DNA of 51,631 bases from a virus. How positions within the stretch are numbered: the first letter of the stretch is position 1; each line of letters begins with the position of its first letter. A model generated the notes under the pieces. The model did not search any database. It had not been told where the DNA came from and was given only the letters and a program-made list of their open reading frames with translations. This document shows, piece after piece, positions 48,109-51,631 of this stretch. The DNA lies in the IMG/VR virus record IMGVR_UViG_3300030107_001538, positions 1 through 51,631 of that record; one strand, given 5' to 3'. A program made the translations under genes and the position numbers.

Positions 48109-49170
48109 ATGTTAGAAAAAGATAAAGAACGATTAAAGTATAAAGATGGTACAGATGAAATGTCTGTATTAGATAAAAGAATAAATGCTTTAATAGGTGA
48201 AGATGTAAAATATTTAAAAGAATACGGAGATGAATATTTTAAAGCTGGAACAGGATTATTTGGTCGATTAGGTAGAAGTTTGGGTGATAGTGGAGAAGGT
48301 CGTAGAGTTTTTAATGAAATTAGAAAAGTTAATAATCAAATGGGTGATGTTTATACGAACAAAGAATTACTTGATAAAATAAATGAAACATATAAAAAAG
48401 AAAATTTAAAATTTCAAGTGTCCTCAGATATATTACCTAAAGACAAAAGAACACAAAAAGCTGCTGGAGGTTTAGAAAATCCAGAAAAAGCTGATTTAGA
48501 TAAAGATGGTGAAATATCTTCTTATGAAAAAACTAGAGGAGAAGCTATCGAAGAATCTATGCGAGAACAAAAACAAGAAGGTGGTCCAATGTCTATGGAT
48601 GACCAAATGAAAATGGCTATGGATATAACTGATGAACCTGAAATGGATTCTGATGATGAAATGGAAGATAGTTATTTAGATTTTATAATAAATGAAGCAT
48701 TATCGGATGAAGAAGAAGAAATGCTTATGACCGAATTACAAAGCAACCCACAACTAAGTATCTTGTTTGATAAAGTTTTGGATGTTGCAATGGAATTTTC
48801 AGGCTCTGGTCCTGTTGAAGGACCGGGCTCGGAAGTCTCTGATTCGATACCTGCAAGGTTATCGGATGGAGAATTTGTCTTTACTGCTAAAGCAGTGGAT
48901 GTTATCGGAGCTGACAATTTAATGTCAATGATGAAACAAGCTGAAGCTGCAGCAGATATAAGACAACCAGCTCAAGAAGGTGGAGCTATAAGGGAAGAAA
49001 TGCAACAACAAGCTGGAGTTTCAATGCCTCAAGAAACTACTCAGAATATTAGAGTAACAAAAGAGACTGTTGACCCTAGTGCGATGGTGCAAGAAGAAAG
49101 TGATTTGACAGGAGACGAAATTCGTTCTCAGATGATGCTTGACCCTTATCAGCGACACGTCAGGAGCTAA
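48109..49170 (+). CDS. Head-associated protein with an EF-hand loop
   Basis: 353 residues from ATG 48109 (GAGGA upstream; a TTG four codons earlier is rejected). A perfect 12-residue calcium-binding loop, DLDKDGEISSYE, lies at 129-140. Residues about 155-205 are very acidic and Met-rich, and DSIPARLSDGEFVFTAKAVD (about 244-263) is a motif I recall in phage head and tape-measure-like proteins. Placed between portal and scaffold, it is probably a head or scaffold-associated protein. Calcium binding is inferred from the loop alone. Confidence 0.6.
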   Translation: MLEKDKERLKYKDGTDEMSVLDKRINALIGEDVKYLKEYGDEYFKAGTGLFGRLGRSLGDSGEGRRVFNEIRKVNNQMGDVYTNKELLDKINETYKKENLKFQVSSDILPKDKRTQKAAGGLENPEKADLDKDGEISSYEKTRGEAIEESMREQKQEGGPMSMDDQMKMAMDITDEPEMDSDDEMEDSYLDFIINEALSDEEEEMLMTELQSNPQLSILFDKVLDVAMEFSGSGPVEGPGSEVSDSIPARLSDGEFVFTAKAVDVIGADNLMSMMKQAEAAADIRQPAQEGGAIREEMQQQAGVSMPQETTQNIRVTKETVDPSAMVQEESDLTGDEIRSQMMLDPYQRHVRS

Positions 49171-49179
49171 TAGGAATAA

Positions 49180-49275
49180 AGCCACCCAAGGAAACTTGGC
49201 ACTTTATAAATTACAACCGAAAGGCTACCTTTACAAGACAAGCCCTGCAAGTGCACATCGCAGCTACCTTGTTAA
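49180..49275 (+). ncRNA. Structured leader of the scaffold/capsid genes
   Basis: The 130-nt gap before the scaffold gene contains a GNRA hairpin CCAAG-GAAA-CTTGG (49186-49199) and a second extended hairpin: ACAAG (49233-49237) with CTTGT (49268-49272) enclosing CTGC (49245-49248) with GCAG (49260-49263). GCTACCTT is repeated at 49224 and 49263. No open frame. It could be an RNase processing site or a translational control element for the most highly expressed genes. Confidence 0.5.
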
Positions 49276-49300
49276 ACGAAGCCCCGAATAGGAGTAGAAA

Positions 49301-50185
49301 ATGACTAAACAAGTCCAAAAAGAGGAAACTGCCAATCCTTATAATTTAAAAAAATCTTGGCATACTGGTGAAGATGAACCTTTTAAATCAGCAGACCAGC
49401 TTTACTTTGAAGACCCATCTGAAAAGAATAAATTATTCAAATCAAATGATGTTAATGAAGCAGAGCAGGTTGGTAATGTTGAAACTGATAATTTAGAGGC
49501 ATCGAAAGATGAACCTTATAAAAAACCAGATTATAAAAAACGTTATGATGATTTAAAAAAACATTATGATACTAAACTAAATGAGTTTAGAAGCAGAGAA
49601 GAAGAGTTATTAAAACAGGCAATTCCTGAATATAAAGCTCCAAAAACTGAAGAAGAACTCGAAAAGTTTAAACAAGAGTATCCAGATGTGTTTGAAGTTG
49701 TAGAAACTGTTGCTCACATGCAAAGCGAATCTAAGGCAAAAGTTCTAGAAGAACGTCTTAGTAAACTCCAAGAACGTGAAGCAGAAATGATACAACAACA
49801 AGCTGAACAAAGGTTATATGATAGACATCCAGATTTTGATGATATTCGAAACAGTGATGACTTTCATGAATGGGCAAAAGAACAGCCTGAGTCTATCCAG
49901 CAATGGATATACAATAATGCTGACGATGCTGATTTAGCTGGTAGAGCTATTGATTTATTTAAAAAAGATAAAGGTATTGACCTTCCTAAAAAGGAAAATA
50001 AGTCATCTTCTAAGAAGACTAAACAATCTGCTGCCGATATGGTTTCAACTAAAACAACTGCGGTTGAACCAGTCCAAGAGAAAGTTTGGTCTGAAAGGGA
50101 GATTGCTGCAATGAGCATGGATGAGTTTGATAAGTATGAAAACGAAATCAGCGAAGCTATGCAACAAGGCAGAATCGTTAAATAA
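49301..50185 (+). CDS. Capsid scaffolding protein
   Basis: 294 residues, directly before the capsid gene. Highly charged and helical, with a Lys-rich segment DEPYKKPDYKKRYDDLKKHY (about 70-89), a coiled coil (about 125-170, EERLSKLQEREAEMIQQQAE) and a final helix MSMDEFDKYENEISEAMQQG. Lack of hydrophobic or beta regions, and position, identify it as the scaffold that guides prohead assembly. GGAGTAGAAA precedes the ATG. Confidence 0.8.
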   Translation: MTKQVQKEETANPYNLKKSWHTGEDEPFKSADQLYFEDPSEKNKLFKSNDVNEAEQVGNVETDNLEASKDEPYKKPDYKKRYDDLKKHYDTKLNEFRSREEELLKQAIPEYKAPKTEEELEKFKQEYPDVFEVVETVAHMQSESKAKVLEERLSKLQEREAEMIQQQAEQRLYDRHPDFDDIRNSDDFHEWAKEQPESIQQWIYNNADDADLAGRAIDLFKKDKGIDLPKKENKSSSKKTKQSAADMVSTKTTAVEPVQEKVWSEREIAAMSMDEFDKYENEISEAMQQGRIVK

Positions 50186-50210
50186 ACTATAAACACAAAG
50201 GAGTATTATC

Positions 50211-51194
50211 ATGGCTCAATTTTTTGAACCGTCAACTGATACTGATGCTAACTTTGCAAACTCCGTTAGTGGACAAACTAATAGTTTTTTCCTACCTAAA
50301 GTTTATTCGAAAAAGGTTTTAAACTTCTTTAGAAAAGCCTCGGTAGTTGAAGCTATTACTAACACTGACTATGCTGGTGAAATATCCGCTTTCGGAGACT
50401 CTGTTAGGATTATTAAAGAACCTGTGATTTCAGTTTCTGATTACACAAGAGGTTCTGACACTACTCAAACAAAGTTAACTGACCAAGAGATAACTTTGGT
50501 TGTAGATAGTGCAAAGGCTTTCAAATTCATCGTAGATGATATTGAAACTAATATGTCACATGTAAACTTCAAAGAAGTTGCTACATCATCTGCTGCATAT
50601 GCATTGAGAGATTCATATGATGCTGCTGTTATAGCTTCTATGTTCTCTGGAGTTTCTACATCTTCACCTGACCACGTGCTAGGTGCGGATGCTTCTGCTG
50701 CTACTCAAACTATGGGTCAGCATCAAGGTGGCTCTAACGCTATAGACTTAACTGGTTCTGATGGAACAGGAACTGACCCTCTAGATGTAATGTCATTTAT
50801 GGCTAAACTTCTAGATGAGCAAAGTGTTCCAGAAGAAGGAAGATGGTTCGTTGCACCACCTTCATTCTACAATGAACTAGCTCAATCTGGTTCTAAGTTA
50901 CTGTCTGTAGACTTTAACGCAGGTCAAGGCTCTATAAGAAATGGTCTTGTATCTAGTGGTAAACTAAGAGGATTTGACATGTACAAATCTAACAACGTTG
51001 CTGCTGCTAGTACAGCTACTGGTAAAATACTTGCCGGTCACATTTCTTCGACTGCAACTGCTCAAACTATCATCTCAACTGAGGTTCTAAGAGACCCTAG
51101 TTCTTTCGGTGATATCGTAAGAGGATTGCACGTTTACGGAGCAAAAGTGTTAAGACCTGAAGCATTAGTTTCAGCTTTTTACACAGTTGATTAA
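50211..51194 (+). CDS. Major capsid protein
   Basis: 327 residues. Start MAQFFEPSTDTDANFANSVS, then FFLPKVYSKKVLNFFRKASV, a P-domain-like DSVRIIKEPVISVSDYTRGS, and WFVAPPSFYNELAQSG. The layout is that of the HK97-fold coat proteins of marine podovirus-like phages. Codon use is less AT-biased than its neighbours in places (more C in third positions), as expected for a very highly expressed gene. A strong terminator follows at once. Confidence 0.88.
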   Translation: MAQFFEPSTDTDANFANSVSGQTNSFFLPKVYSKKVLNFFRKASVVEAITNTDYAGEISAFGDSVRIIKEPVISVSDYTRGSDTTQTKLTDQEITLVVDSAKAFKFIVDDIETNMSHVNFKEVATSSAAYALRDSYDAAVIASMFSGVSTSSPDHVLGADASAATQTMGQHQGGSNAIDLTGSDGTGTDPLDVMSFMAKLLDEQSVPEEGRWFVAPPSFYNELAQSGSKLLSVDFNAGQGSIRNGLVSSGKLRGFDMYKSNNVAAASTATGKILAGHISSTATAQTIISTEVLRDPSSFGDIVRGLHVYGAKVLRPEALVSAFYTVD

Positions 51195-51201
51195 TAAAAT
51201 T

Positions 51202-51230
51202 GGGGGAGTCTTCGGACTCCTCCTTTTTTT
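51202..51230 (+). terminator. Strong intrinsic terminator after the capsid gene
   Basis: Nine-bp GC-rich stem (51202-51210 with 51215-51223, one G-U pair), TTCG tetraloop (51211-51214), then seven T (51224-51230). A textbook Rho-independent terminator that would set the high capsid transcript apart from the downstream genes. Confidence 0.93.
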
Positions 51231-51241
51231 AAGGAGATATA

Positions 51242-51358
51242 ATGGAAAAACAAATTAGTTACTACGAAACAATTCATGAAAAAGAAGAAAAGTGTTCAGA
51301 AATGGTAGGTCACAATACTATGAGATTTGAATACGAAAATGACAAGGGAGAAAAGTAA
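51242..51358 (+). CDS. 38-residue charged peptide
   Basis: Begins MEKQISYYETIHEKEEKCSE and ends ENDKGEK. AAGGAGATATA gives it a good ribosome site right after the terminator. Charged, helical, one Cys. Joins the next gene as TAATG. Function unknown. Confidence 0.55.
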   Translation: MEKQISYYETIHEKEEKCSEMVGHNTMRFEYENDKGEK

Positions 51359-51537
51359 TGATGTATGGAATGGACAAAAAGAAAAAAAAGAAAATGATGT
51401 ATGGTGGCATGGCTCGTAAGAAAAAAATGTACGGTGGCATGGCTCGTAAAAACATGAAACATGGTGGACCACACAATAACATGGATAGAATTGGCATGGC
51501 TATGGGCGGTGCTATGGATGTTCAAGACCCTAATTAA
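51358..51537 (+). CDS. Met/Lys/Gly-rich repeat protein
   Basis: 59 residues with 13 Met, a run of six Lys, and two copies of an MYGGMARK unit, ending in MDRIGMAMGGAMDVQDPN. The composition is far from normal globular proteins. Such Gly/Met/Lys proteins occur in marine phages near head genes, probably as virion decoration or disordered head proteins, but I know of no assigned role. ATG at 51358 or 51361. Confidence 0.6.
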   Translation: MMYGMDKKKKKKMMYGGMARKKKMYGGMARKNMKHGGPHNNMDRIGMAMGGAMDVQDPN

Positions 51538-51539
51538 TT

Positions 51540-51631
51540 ATGAAGGTCAAAGCCCCTAAAGGCTACCATTGGATGAAACAAAAAAATGGTAGTTTTAAAT
51601 TAATGAAACACAAAGGTAAGTTTGTTCCTCA
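51540..51631 (+). CDS. Small basic protein, cut by the window end
   Basis: Starts MKVKAPKGYHWMKQKNGSFK and runs off the window after 30 codons plus two bases. Joining to base 1 gives CAA, AAA and TAA, a 32-residue protein ending VPQK, with the TAA sharing its last A with the ATG of the adaptor at 7. I recall short MKVKAPKGYHWM proteins in marine phage contigs. Basic, probably nucleic-acid or virion associated. Confidence 0.7.
   Translation, partial: MKVKAPKGYHWMKQKNGSFKLMKHKGKFVP

Noticed and set aside
1-51631. Lysogeny or transposon functions
   Set aside because: No integrase, transposase, repressor-like gene or attachment-site pair could be found among the frames read; the gene set is that of a lytic phage.

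Overview
This window looks like the complete, circularly permuted genome of a lytic, strongly AT-rich marine tailed phage, most likely of podovirus morphology. The evidence is a P22/T7-style set of head, portal, adaptor and large internal virion proteins, a T7-like replication module (family A DNA polymerase, primase-helicase, endonuclease I, single-strand binding protein), phage class Ia ribonucleotide reductase, and gene families I recognise from marine viral metagenomes. I see no integrase, repressor gene, phage RNA polymerase, tape measure or tail sheath. Transcription therefore probably uses host sigma70 RNA polymerase, and consensus promoters are present. The AT-rich composition fits a SAR11-like or picocyanobacterial host; I cannot decide between them. 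The last gene (51540) is cut by the window end, and joining the end to base 1 completes it with an in-frame stop in the TAATG arrangement used at many junctions here, so the window is probably circular or terminally redundant.

Layout. Rightward (+) genes run from about 41.2 kb through the end of the window and on from 1 to 23.7 kb: small terminase candidate, an accessory cluster (IscU, lysine-rich small proteins, a glutamine-riboswitch-controlled peptide), large terminase, portal, an EF-hand-loop protein, scaffold, major capsid protein, a strong terminator, then adaptor, three S74 self-cleaving fibres, a propeller-like structural protein, large internal virion proteins, and a lysis/export cassette (M15 peptidase, 3-TM holin, two exported low-complexity proteins, small membrane proteins). 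Leftward (-) genes run from 40.4 to 23.7 kb: many small early proteins (40.4-33.2 kb), then single-strand binding protein, primase-helicase, DNA polymerase, three nucleases, a DUF3310 protein and NrdA/NrdB. The two arms converge at about 23.67 kb.

Control. The arms diverge from one compact switch at 41.11-41.18 kb. Two sigma70 promoters stand back to back (TTGACA-17-TATAAT leftward, TTGACA-17-TATACT rightward), with their -35 boxes forming an inverted repeat. The leftward promoter reads first through about 690 bp without a convincing gene, which is packed with long inverted repeats and a G-rich tract. Two further non-coding blocks lie in the early arm: 39.46-39.84 kb, with AGGTACA iterons and a 16-bp direct repeat (origin or operator candidate), and 38.24-38.75 kb, with interlocking inverted repeats that suggest a pseudoknotted RNA. 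Intrinsic terminators at 39.79 and 32.23 kb split the early arm into units.

Most notable items: a candidate glutamine riboswitch (43.50-43.61 kb) upstream of a 38-residue YRG peptide; a phage IscU with all ligand residues; the divergent promoter switch with its structured leader region; the 350-nt pseudoknotted region; an apparent ATA start codon; and a pair of exported proteins beside the holin. All statements come from reading the sequence. No searches, folding programs or statistics were run.
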